Below, one piece after another: positions 36,624 to 49,000 of a stretch of DNA of 64,000 nucleotides. A program made the position numbers and the translations under genes. Source of the DNA: Pomacea canaliculata. Lineage: Eukaryota > Mollusca > Gastropoda > Architaenioglossa > Ampullariidae. The DNA lies in NCBI RefSeq assembly GCF_003073045.1, contig NC_037590.1, forward strand, positions 29,042,449 to 29,106,448, read 5' to 3'. A model generated the notes under the pieces. That model was not told the DNA's origin. It ran no database searches and saw only the letters and a program-made list of their open reading frames with translations. Numbering within the stretch: the stretch's first letter is position 1; each line of letters opens with the position of its first letter.

Positions 36624-39600
36624 TCATGGGACTGGGGTGTAAGAGTTAGATAAAACATGCTCAGCAATCTGGACAAGGGAATTATTAGGTCGAAATGATG
36701 CCCATGTATATATTCTTGTGGAATTGGTGACAGGTGCTGGTGTTGGTTCTGGAGTTGTGACTTTGTAGATGAAAATATCAGCAGTAATGCACTGGAATGC
36801 CAGCACAAATCCAACCACCAGTATGTACCAGAACAACTCACTTCCCTAAAAAAAAGTAAAGCAACCATAGACCAAGAGAACATGTAATACATAATACAGT
36901 AGCGAGCTGCATTCCAAAACAAACACATAATAGTGATAAGTGTAGAGATTCCAGATGTTTTAATTTAATATTGCAATTGTTGATGTTCTTTGTAATGAAG
37001 AACAACTTACCAGATCTCCTCTCCGATACCACCAGTTCTGAATAAAAATGACAATATAAAAGGCTTTAGAACTGCAATTCACATTACTCTTTTCACAAAA
37101 ATTACTTAACGGTTCTGCAGCATAGATAAACAGAAGTATTCTACTAAATGATTGAATTACAGATGGAATATTTCATAAGACAGTTAAAGGTGGACAAAGG
37201 GAATAAGAGAAAGGAGGTGAGAGAGAGACCCATAGTGCATAGAAGCTGGAAGCACTGCACAGTCAAGAAAGAAATCTAGCTTGGCAGTTAGAAAAACATA
37301 AAGAAAAGGTAACATTTGGCTATTAGAATACATGATCAACACAAAGCACTGTGGCTAGAACAATTTCCTTATGCACTTCTTAAGATTTTTTTAAATTAAG
37401 CATCTTATCCATAAGTTATTCAGCTTAGACAATTTTGAAAATTTACCTGCTTATGTGATCATGGTAATTTTAATCATGTGGAAAACTCTTTCAAATGATC
37501 ACACTTATTTTAATATATTAATATTAGTCACTAAACTGAGAAATACTTACGATGACTATTCCAACAAAGGTACTGACTGTAAAAAGAAAAATATGCCAAC
37601 GTGATCAACAAATGCATATTAGAAAATATACATCCAATGCTGTTTATTTCAAATATAACAGTTTGTATTATGCATTGTAACATTATCAAAAGAAGAAACT
37701 ACATATTCATATAAACATCTTAAAAAAATACTTTTTTCACATCATTACTATGGGGAAAAATTTAGTGTATACACATTAATTTTTACTTACTACTGAAAAA
37801 AATAGACTTACTTTTCTAGAACAGAGAAAATATGAATTCACTAGTCAAATAATCCTCACTTACTAAGAGTGTTGCAAGCAAGCAGATAGTAGGATGAATT
37901 GTCATTGCCTTTGACAACACACAATATAAATGTGATCTGGAAGAAACAAGTATTGACAAAGAAATAAAAAATGCAAAAGAATTTAAGGAAAACATAGGAA
38001 CAGCAATAAAAGTCTAATTTGTTAATGTGCTACAAGCATTATACATTCTGATTTGTAAAATGCTATCACGATACTTTTATTTTCCTACTTGTTGATTCAT
38101 GCTTTTATTTAATAATTTTCAATTGATATCTAGCATCAAGATGGGATTTAGATACAAGCTGGGAAAACACTAGTGGGTGCCAAATGGTGAGCCCCTACAT
38201 ATGACCAATTAGAAAAATATAACCATGTTATAAATTTTTGAAAAATTTCAGTTTATTTAATCTAACACTTTGATTATTCATTTTTATATATCATTACTTA
38301 CCAATACTAGCACCGTTACAGCTGCATTAACAATGCGAACACTCCATACCTACAGAAAATTCATTAAGAATGATCATTAAAAAATGAAAAGGCATGGCAA
38401 AATTCTGTACTTACTTTTAAGGTTTTTTTAATTCAAAGCATGCATACAAAGTTGAAAAAAATATATGTGGACTTAAAAAAAAAAGCCCATTGGTCTATAC
38501 CATGAGATGATAAAATATATACCACACAAATTGATGGCATATATCTTAAATACTATACAAATTTATTTATGGCACAATATCTGATCAGACTATGCAAAAA
38601 ACAAAATCAGAACAGTTGATACATTTCCTGAGGAGCTAAACTGTAATTACCATGAATTTAAGACTTCATTTCTTGGCTCAAATTTGATATGAGAAAACCA
38701 GCATCAGAAGAAACATTCAGACTACACCTCAGTGACAACGTTGTGTGGGGCTATGGAAATGATTTAGGGTCATATGGAAATTGGAAATCATGTGGTCTTT
38801 CCTTTACAAAAGTAGTTTTAATACATCAAATTTTTATATTTTCTGGTGTATAGCACAAAGTCATCTGGTCTTGCCAAAGATGACGTGCATAACAGTTGCT
38901 GCAGCACACTGCAAAAAGTGAATTTATTGAGTGGTGTATTAACTAATGAAGGATTTACTTTGGATGAAAATGCAATGAGTTCACTTATTCTCCCTGTTAT
39001 AAAGCATTCTGTCATATTTTTCAAGTTCCTTCATGTGTGCTCAGTGATTAACAGCAATTGTATATGTGACTGGTGTAGTACCAAAATAACATCACAAAAC
39101 TGTTGAGTTTAGAAATTAGGTGCTTGAACAATGGGTATCTGGTATGACCCCACGTGGGAGTGATGCTTGAGTGGATTGAACAGAGTGGGATGTGGAGCTG
39201 TGTGCCATTAGTAAACTGCCTTAAATAAAACAGGTGATAGGAATATTTTTAGCTTTTTTTATTGTTTAAAATTATACCTGATGCTGTAAAGGCACTTAGT
39301 TAAATTTAATCTCCGCCCAGCTTGAGTGCAGCGCACTGGTTGAATGGAGCATTAACTGCTAGTCCTCCTAAATATGATTTTTTCTCAAATTTTACTGCAA
39401 ATCAAAACTACTTGGTATGATTATGTCTTATTATGCTTTTTTTTTCTTCACTCTTACAATTGTATAGGTATTCAGTTGAAGTCCATACAAATACAGAATT
39501 GAACAAAATGGTTTGCACAGTTATATATATAGGCTTTTATACCAATGAGTGGATTATGGGAACAACTTTAACAAGGGAAGAATCATTATGAATTAAAAAA

Positions 39601-40042
39601 ATATTACTGAGAGTAATATATTCTAAATCCGGATTTAAAAAAAAAAAAAAATAAAAAAATAAAGCTTTAACCCCCCAACCCAATCTAACCCGTAACCTTG
39701 CATATTTTCTGGTTTATGAAAAGTGTAAAACCCTCCCAATGTTGCACCGGTTTTAGTAAACTACTCGGGGGAAACATAAATAAAGGGTGTTGGGTACAAT
39801 TAACATGGCAAATACTTCGAAATGCAAGTTTATTTTTGTCTGATAAACATTTCAGACTGCCCTACTTTCGCTTTTAATAGCACACAGCTGCTTCGTGCAT
39901 TTCTCGCGCATAGTATTATAATGTATTTAGCCGAAAAATACTTATTCTTAATCAACATCTGTCCTTCTACCGCACTCACTATCGTCGGAGATAATTCGAA
40001 GTAAACACCTTCTGGAACGGAGGAGTTTGCCATTGTTGTCAT
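36624..40042 (-). CDS. TMEM243: TMEM243-like multipass membrane protein, six exons
   Basis: Function of TMEM243 proteins is unknown. Exons, 5' to 3' on the minus strand: 40042-39980, 38349-38302, 37936-37864, 37576-37551, 37037-37011, 36845-36624. All junctions are GT-AG and in phase, giving 152 residues. The start is MTTMANSSVPEG. Four hydrophobic stretches follow: IVNAAVTVLVLITFILCVV, YYLLACNTLI, STFVGIVI and LFWYILVVGFVLAFQC. The landmark NWWYRRGDL matches the IYWYRQGDL loop of vertebrate TMEM243 (118 residues). The C-terminus is extended by about 45 residues, beginning with a Pro/Thr-rich segment (TTPEPTPAPVTNST) and lacking an obvious helix. It faces a second gene of the same type at 44162-46043. 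Assignment rests on the loop and helix layout only. Confidence 0.75.
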
Positions 40043-40808
40043 ATGACTTCAGCAATTGACATCTCGTGACGCTTCATTCCGGAAGCAATAACTGAATCAG
40101 ATTAAAGACTTTACATATCAAGAATACAATGCAGAGAAATACACAGATAACGTAAAAAGTTAATGTAAATATAAATTCTTAGAGATATTAGGAGATGTAT
40201 TTACTTGGGTTAAGAGTGTATATAGAATATTATATATATATAGTGTATCCGAGTATATTTTCCGTGTCAAATGGTACAGGTACACATTCCTTACTGAACA
40301 AGCCGAGTGAGAAAAAGGTTAATAATAGGAAGACATTCAACAAGATGAAAATAGCAAATCTTTAATCTTTTTTGTCATATCAAAAACAAAGATTTTATGG
40401 AAAACGAAAAAAAGTAACAACTACAGATGACGAAGGAAAAGAGTTTCCACCTAAAAGTTATTTTGTACTGTTGGGGGATGGTGATCGATGAATGAAAAAT
40501 AACAGCCAGAGGACGGCGAGGTAATACTGAGGTAATACTAGTTACCTCGGCTGCTTTGTGAAAACAGATACTAATGAAGGAAAAAAAAAAAAAAACGGCG
40601 GAAGAAGAAATAATTGTGTCACCTTCCACATGCCTCGACTTATATAAAGTGAATCAATTGTATACACTACGGCCATTATAGGCAATGAGATCTTTCACAT
40701 TTAAATGAAATTGTTGCATATTTATTTAGTTTTTGTTCACTCAGTACGTAAATCGCATGCCAACACAGGTTTTTAAAAAAAGTAAGATGTCATACGTTAT
40801 ATTAAAAT

Positions 40809-41032
40809 AAGGTGACCAGACGATTCGGGGGCGAAAGCGGGACACGTGCCGATGATGGGGTCGTCACCGTCAAAAAACGCCGAAAAAAGTGATTTTTAAA
40901 GACAACCGGGTCATTTGATGGACTTGCCAGAAAGCCAGAAAGCGGGACATAGGGGGTCCAGCCCGATGAGCAGGCGGAACACGAGGTCAAAAGCGGGACT
41001 GTCCCGCCTAAAGCGGGACGTCTAGTCACCTT
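40809..41032. mobile_element. GC-rich MITE with terminal inverted repeats
   Basis: Left end AAGGTGACCAGACG pairs with right end CGTCTAGTCACCTT (13 of 14). The interior repeats the word agcgggac several times (gcgggacacg, gcgggacata, gcgggactgtcccgcc). Flanks are aat on both sides, a possible 3-bp duplication. A related single end sits at 61662-61740. No coding capacity; superfamily not assigned. Confidence 0.75.
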
Positions 41033-41746
41033 AATTAAAATGATCTAAATGCTAGATTTAACGAACCGCTCATTCATAATTATAAAAAAGCTTTATTTGA
41101 TTTTTTTAAATTTTGATTTCATATTACAAGCAATAATCATAGCAGTGATAAATCGATGGAATATTGTACGGAATCTAAAAGATGGGTAGACAGTTGAAAG
41201 GGGGTGGGATGACGTACATTATACTTACGATTGTTCCTAACATTTTTGTAATATATTATTACTGTTGGGTCACTAAAGATAGAAATGCTGTGACACCTCT
41301 ACAATGCATCAACATGAGCTCATTAGCTACACCGATCGATCATCTGCACGTTTGCCGCTGTTGGAATTTGGGGAAGCAAACCAGGATTTTTATCAACTTA
41401 TCGGAAAAGGAAAATTTCACTGGCCTCCTTTCTCCTAGCACCCATACATGTACTTGGTTAAGCTCGCCGCAAGACGTGGAGCATCATTTGATCTTCACCT
41501 ACAGCGCTCCCAGAAAACATCTTTAAATTTTGCACTGGACACTCCAGGCATCAAACCCACTATACCACCTCAGTCTGTCGTAAGTATTTTACTGCCGTTG
41601 TTGTACCAGCCGCCCCACCTCCTTCACTCCCCTGCCCACCCTGAACAAAACATACAAGCAACACCAGATTTATCCATTTAAGCAAACTCGCCTTGTGAGG
41701 CTGAGTCATGAAAAGTTGAATAAGAGACTTATTTACAGTCCTGCGA

Positions 41747-43215
41747 ATTATACAGCGTTGAGACTGCTTAGAACTCTCTTAGTTGAATGAAGGGTACTCC
41801 ACGCAGTGACCGAAAAATATCAAATGATCAAGACTCAAGAGTATCCCTCTCCTAGGGTTTCAAAATGGTACCTTTCAATCAAATGTACAGGATAGAGAGC
41901 ACCTGGAGAAAGGATGGACGGACGGTCGCTCCGTTGTCATCAGTATCACGTGGAAGCCAGTCCATAATTCAAATAATTATTGCCGTGTATGTATAACATC
42001 CAGTGCGACAGTTTTGCAGTCCCAGGACTGAAACTCAAGCAAGAGCGATGCATTCATCCTTTTTTTCTAAACTGGACACAGCTCGTCAGCGCTATTCACC
42101 TGTGTTGTTGAGCTATTCACATCCAGTTAGCCCCAACAATGGCCCAGACACGTTTATCGTCCACGAAGGCAATTTAAGCGACGCTGACTGCCTGTAGTTT
42201 GTTCCCCTTCTTCTCGAGTTAAACCTCCGCTTTCGCTTCGTTAGGTCGTGGCTAGACATTTGTTTAACAAGCACTAAGAAAGTATTTCTCTAAACCTTCT
42301 TTAGTTCCTGTCCTCGTCCTTGATTCCCTGGTCCTCTCATGGCCCCCGTCTCAAAGCAAGCACTGGCTCAGTCACTGACGATTGCTTTCCACTTAACTTC
42401 CCTCGGACATGTGTGATTGTCATTACCAGTGCAGCTGCAGTAAATTCGCTAATGATTATGAGTGACACTTTGAGTTGTCGGCCATTTCTGAAGACATGGA
42501 CCATGGAAGAGTAAGATTTGCACTTATGCAGACACCTTAAAAACATTAGTAATGTATACATGGGCTTTACTGTTGCTTGTAATGTAACTCTAAAGTTCTT
42601 TGCCCTGCAATTAAATATTCAATTGTATTGGCTGAACCGAAAAGCAAGCCACATAGAAGGACTTCACAACGATTGCCATGCTTGCTGGTGGGAGGAGGAT
42701 CATCAGCTTTATCCGCCAACAGGAGCGAAGAATCCAGCCGAGGGGGGAAACCCGATGTTTTCATACAAACGAATAACGCGTTAAGCAGGCAGTTCCGCGG
42801 TCTATCAGATAAGTACGTGGACGTAGAGACAAACGTGACAAACCCCGTTGACGCACAGCAGCTAAAGGCCGGGCGTCCAGCAGCGCAATAGTAAAACACT
42901 GCTTACATCTCTGCTGTTAGCATCGGAACGTCCTTTTATTAAATCTCGTCTCATGCGCACTGCATGTAAAACCTGCTCGCAAGACTATAGCCTTAGTGGG
43001 CTTTTTCTGTTTATTCCTTTTCATCATCCCTTCCCCGAACGGTGCATAATCCCACAATCGGCACAATGGGAATCGATAACCTGTGATCGTTTAAAGTAGC
43101 CTATGATTCCATTCATCATACTCTGCAAACGGAAAAGCCAATAGTAGTCGGAAATAATTTAAATTAAACGTGGTAGTATTTTGCTATCTTCGTCCAAGTC
43201 TCAGGTCATATGACC
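41747..43215 (+). repeat. Copy A of a diverged direct duplication of the NODAL 5' region
   Basis: Collinear with 53055-54565. Shared blocks include attatacagcgtt, gcagtgaccgaaaa, ctaaactggacacagctcgt, acaatggcccagacacgttt (one mismatch), gcaatttaagcgacgctgac, ctcgagttaaacctccgctt, tggtgggagga, gatgttttcatac and taaagtagcct. Order, orientation and approximate spacing are kept, with small indels. A weaker match may extend left to about 40752 (aaatcgcat...cagg). No protein-coding exon is recognised inside it. It lies in the 4.1-kb space between the two TMEM243-like genes. Confidence 0.85.
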
Positions 43216-44161
43216 GCATTCTATATATATTTTCGAAGATCCCGTGACACTTCGTTAACAGCAATAGAAGAATAAACCAAATACAGACTTTTCTACTAAA
43301 GGATTAAACATTATGAAAATGCATTCAAACATCTTTTAAAATATATACACAAAAGCAAATATAACTATTCATGAACTTATATAGATACATACATAAAGAC
43401 TATATTATTACAAGCAAAAAACGCTGAAAGATGTTTTTTTTAACATGAAAGGGATCCAAATTGCCCAATAACAAGCCAATTGAGAATACAGCCGTTTAAT
43501 CTTTCTAAGATATCAAGAGGTCCTAAAAGAACCAAAAAAAGAGGTGAACAAAAGTGAATAGTAGGTTATACCAAGTATATTATGTGGGGAAAATGTGTAC
43601 ACGGTTTAATGGTTTCAGGTTCTAGTATGTTTCCTAAATTAGTGTCGCTGCTGTCGTCTACCTTATACCGATTACATGTCGAACAGTACTCGGGCAGTGT
43701 TAACACGAACTGTGGTCTCTCTGCTCGTCTGCAAACAGCAGTGCATGAAAATGTTTAAGTGATCGAGGGTATGCAACAGGCAGACGTGTTTATGATGTGT
43801 TTATATCTATATATATATTATTTCTGCCGATATGCTCACAGATAAAGAGGGGATTTGTTTGCTTTAGTTTTTTTTTTGGGGTGGGGGTGGGGTGGGGGTG
43901 TTGCTTTTATAGTTATAAATGACAACTCTAAATATTGTTAAATATTAACTAAACTTTATTCGTGGTCACTGTCCATGTACAATTTGGATAAAATAAGGCA
44001 TCATTTACACGCATTTTATTACTTAATAACATGTAGTTAATGAACCCAAATGTAAAAAATATGTATGAATATGTTAATATTTTGCAGTAGTCAACTGTTC
44101 TCACTATTTGAGATTAAGAAAATAATGAAAGAATAGTGTTTTCCTATCGTGATACAGGAAA

Positions 44162-46043
44162 ATGTCTGCAGAAAACCAACCAATTTTGTCTGGAAATGGA
44201 AAGCCAGTTTCAAGTACAGAAACAAGTCCTGTGTCCAGTGGCAGTGCTCTATTTCATGATAGTTCCCAATCACCAAGTGCTGTGAGTCTCATTTCATAGG
44301 AGATGTGGATGATAAAGGGATAATGGTACTGACATCTCTGGCCAGAGGCATCCACGCTAATTCATGGTTGCCTGTGTAGTGCAGTGTATTTCCCCAGCTG
44401 ACCCATCTGTTAAATGGGTACATGACCCTCTAAAGTGTTGGGGATGGGAAGACAGCAAAGAAGAGAAGATGGTTACCACCCTCACAAAAAAAAAAACTGG
44501 CTCTGAGATATGTTTAGTCTCTAGTGCTTCATTCCCTAGTTTTGCTAGGCTAGCAACCAAAGGAAAGGTTACAGACAACATTTACCTTGCTTTTTTCCCT
44601 TTCTATTTTCACCTTGCCCTTTGATCACAGTCTCAACTGCAATCATAATTTTGTACAATGCAATATATTATGTGTGTAAAATTGCTTTATAATGCATGTC
44701 TTTCATGTGAATAGAAACATTTGTTTTGTTTCATTGTGAGTCATTATTTCAAAATGTTAATATAGTTTGCAAATTAAAGCATAGAAGATACAAACTATTA
44801 TTAATCCTATTTTGTCAATCAGAATATCTAATGTTTGTGTTACTTTTCCCAAAATACTTTTAGCAAGAAGATATATCATAGAGCAAAATAACTATACAAA
44901 CTATTTCTCCTTTTTTTCCTGCCATATACATTGATGTTTTATTTATAATATATATCAAGGACTTAAACTGTTAGTTAGCAATGTTTCCAATAATGAATAA
45001 AGTGTTTCATCGCTTTGGGTTTTTCTTTTTCCTAGAGACTGTGTCAGCTTCTGTTTGTTGCCCTGGTTGTGCTTATGGTAGTGGTAAGTATGAAAACTAT
45101 TTGAGATAATTATTACCTATGTGCTTTTCAGAATAATTCACAATGGAAAAAATGTCATCTGAAAACATGAATAATTGTTACAGATGTGCTTGATTATCAA
45201 TTATTATACTTATATCAAAATGTTTAATATAGCTTTTGAAGAACAGCTATAGATGCATTTAGTAAAGTAAATCTGATCAGTGATGTATATAAGTTATAAG
45301 TTAATATGTTAAATTTTAAGTTAAAAGGAGGCTTTGGAAATTTAATATTACACAATCTGGCACAGAATTGGTTTTAAAAAACTTAACAAGAGGAGGGAAG
45401 GCAAATTTATTGTAGATATTATTGTGCAATAATCTGTTTTAGAAAAACATCATCTTTGTTTTTTTGAAAACCATGCAGATTTTAAAAAATCTTTTTATAG
45501 GCGATTCTTACATTTTTTTTAACTTCAAGATGTTATTCTCACCAGTAATTGAGTTAACCTTTAAATGCAGATTTCAGTTGTGCTGAGCATATATCGTGGA
45601 GTTGTAGTCAATGAGAATGGTTTCATGTATTTCCTGCTTGGCCTTGGTCTTATTGGTTTTGCAGTTCTGGAGATAATCATGGTGAGCTACTCTGTAATAT
45701 CTTGTATAATATCTATAATATGTTCCATTTTCACTTGTTGTGTTAAACATAATGTTAATTATTATCATGGTGAGAAATGCAATATCTGTTGCATTTTTAC
45801 TTTTGTTAACTGCTGACCTTTGGGTAAAATGTAACAATTTGGTCAAATTTTGAAAAGAAATTGTTTTAGTAAATACTTAGTATTTTTTCCCTCATTAGTT
45901 ATAGATTTCTAATATGTTTTTCTGTGCAGATAATGTTTGTCAGGCGTGGAGACCTTCCCAAAGGGAAGACATGGTTTCTGTACATTGTTGGAGGAGCAGT
46001 CATTCTGCAATCAATTTTTACAAATGTTGTATTGTTTGAATAG
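44162..46043 (+). CDS. TMEM243: Second TMEM243-like membrane protein, four exons
   Basis: Exons 44162-44281, 45036-45083, 45571-45681 and 45930-46043 are joined in phase 0 throughout and encode 130 residues. The N-terminal 40 residues are polar and Ser-rich (MSAENQPILSGNGKPVSS). Helices follow: LLFVALVVLMVVISVVLSI, FLLGLGLIGFAVLEIIMIMF and LYIVGGAVILQSIFTNVVLF. The loop FVRRGDLPKG corresponds to WYRRGDLGSE in the minus-strand paralogue and WYRQGDL in vertebrate TMEM243. The 48-nt second exon and the intron four residues before RRGDL are at identical positions in the two window copies. An acceptor just before the ATG (tacag at 44153-44157) implies an upstream noncoding exon. Function is unknown; the product is probably a small membrane protein. 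Confidence 0.75.
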
Positions 46044-49000
46044 TATATTGACATGAAAGTTATAATAAGAATAACCAAATAACATGAAAGATAAATGCTA
46101 TATCTATAGCACATCTTGTAACTACAAATATTTTTGTTACATCTTTTGGTGTTGAAGAGTAAATCCATGATGTTGAAATCACCTATTTGCCTTTCTTGAC
46201 AATGTCACTTTGATCATTACATATCTATGGTTAATTAGTAATTTGTTTAAGGGTAAAGTCTAAAAATATTCTGGTTTTTAACACTTTATCTCTTTTGATT
46301 GCCTAGAGCAGTTGCCAAATTTTCCTAGCGTAGTAGTCCATCATTACTGAAAAGTTTTGTTAAATGTTTATAGAGATGGCTGTTACTTTACTAAGACTTG
46401 TTTTTAGTTTGATTTCTTTTTTTTCCCAAAATATACTCAGGCTACATGCATTAAACATATATTTTCTAATCTTTCATCAATAGGTGTGGTTAGCAGGTTC
46501 GATACCTATGAATTTGTGGTTGCACACCTCTATAAAGATGTTTGAATTCTTGAACATATTTATAAGAAAACTATGAAAGCTTTTGCGAGCTAAGTAGGTC
46601 AAAGTATATATAAATTGTTCAATTACATGAAGCAGAGAAGTACATGGACTAATACCCCAAGTTAATAAACCCCCTTAATATGTCTGTATGGGATTCTAAG
46701 AACATCCAACAGTTTCAAGGAAGGTTCTGAAAACCCACCCTCAGTTTTAACGGGGGTTCTAAAATTCCATGCCATACTTTAAAAGAGCTTGCATTCCTCT
46801 TTATGTTGATCACTGAGTTTTTTTTACAAGCTATTATGTGCAATATACCTGTCATTCATGTAACCAAATGACTTGTAATATAACTTTGTAAAACATTTAC
46901 TATTCTGTAATGATTTTGTACAGTTTTTGACAAAAATTAGTAGCTGGTGAAAAATTTTTTACATTTTATTTTACAGTTTAAAATTGTTGAAAGGTCTCAT
47001 TGCTTTCTTTATGTATAAAATGCTTTATGTGAAATGTTATTATTGGATTATGACTTTAAGAAATAAATATATTTTCAGCATGTTATTCACAGAACTAATT
47101 TTGTATACCACCATTTGCTATATAATATTGACCTTCACACTGCTTGTTGATTGCACAGAGTGTACTTCTTGGATGATTCTTCCATGCTAAATACATGCAC
47201 AAGACTGTGGTTTTCACTGTCACTGATATGTCAATTTCAGTCTATCAAAGTGAAAACTTTGTTTCAATCTCAATACAAGAGAGAATTACCCAAGATCTGA
47301 GTCACCAAATACCCCTTGTTCTTGAGATACAAGACTAGAAACGTTACCTTCACTTGAATGCTCTTATAGCTGTTGAGTGTTAAAAGATGTGTCTTTCCTT
47401 CTGAGTGTATGCGATTGACATCCTTGTCAACTGATGATGAAAAACGCAAGTCAACATAATGTTGAGTTCTTGGAGTAAATAAACACAAGTGGGAATTAAT
47501 AAGCGCAAAATTTCAGCCGAAGGTGGACGAATTGCCCTGAACATGTTAACAAAATAGTAACAAAGATGCACAACCATGCGAGCACAAAATTATGCAGCTT
47601 TGGAACTGCAAGTGCAGGATTTTGAAGTACACGCTTGTAGAGGGTTCTAACCACATGAAATTCTTAAACTATAAAGTAAAATTTTAATAAAATGCAATGA
47701 CGCTGTTTCGACTCTCCTTGAAAAGTGGAAGAAATTCCTTAAGATTATTTTAGTTGTAATGAATATTTTCAAAAACAATTTTTCGAAATGCAGTGTCTGT
47801 AGTTGGAAGCAAAACAAAACCACTGCATACTATGTTTCAAAGGAGCATGTCAGGCAGACTCAGCACCACCAGCCTTATTTTCTTCCTTATAGATACCCTG
47901 TGCTTTATTGCCTGCGTGAGATGACCTTAATGATCTGACCTTTAGGATGGTTAATACAACCGGGGCAATTCAAGATAGTGCTCATACTAGCAATAATGTA
48001 TACATATATATGATATAAAAGAGTATATAAATGTACATGTTGAAATACTTATCTCTCTCACACTCTCTCTCTCCCAGACATATATTCCCAACATCAGATA
48101 CAGTTGGTGACCCCAGGCCACCTCAGGCTAGTACAAGATCACGGCCAGTTGAGTCTCCCTAAGTAGTGCTCACAAAAACTTCGGTATTCACACAATTATT
48201 CTACAGTGGATACCTTTCTACTGTGACGTGCTGGACAACGAGACTGAGGATAAGCTGACAAGAGAAGGTTCGATTAGCGAATAAACAACACGACGGATCC
48301 ACAACTCTTAACTGAAGACTAACACCGCCATTAAGGTCAAACAGCAAAACAAGTGGTTGCTCCTTCACCCTTGCTACAGCAGACAAAATTCTCCAGCTGA
48401 AAAGTTCTTAACAGGAAATAATAATAACAAGCTTTTATATCGCAACACCCCTACCAAAGCTATGTTTACCGCACTTTATAAAAAAAAAAAAAAAACCCCA
48501 AATGCAAATTCATCAGTATAAACACAATACATTGACACATAAGACAAACACATCAGAGATCGAAGCATATACTGAAATATAAATCTCGGATATGCATTTA
48601 TAGCATAAATATGCATGTGCGTTTATTAATTGGTTCTGACAATGACAGAAAAAAATCCTCCCACAACTGCAAACGGAGTTATGTGCAACTGAACAAATCC
48701 TCATTATCCTGTCAATATGACAGTAAACTTCTGTAAAAGATTGATGACCGTGAAAATCTATGGAAGAGCAACAAAAGCCAAGATCACAATGATAGTCATT
48801 TTTTATCTGTTCTGACCACGGACGTGTATATATATAAAACAAGTTCGTGGTTCTGACCACACAACGGCTGACGCTTTCACAGGATATGCAGCAGGTGTAG
48901 CATGCGATTGCCGACTGCACTTACTGACACAGCAGGACACCTGTATGACAATACAATCATAGAAGAAAACAAATTCTAGTTCAAAATGTTTACAATTCTA

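Noticed and set aside
42628..42891. Open frames inside duplication copy A (for example 42628-42891)
   Set aside because: The equivalent frame is not preserved in copy B, so the conservation is at DNA level rather than coding.
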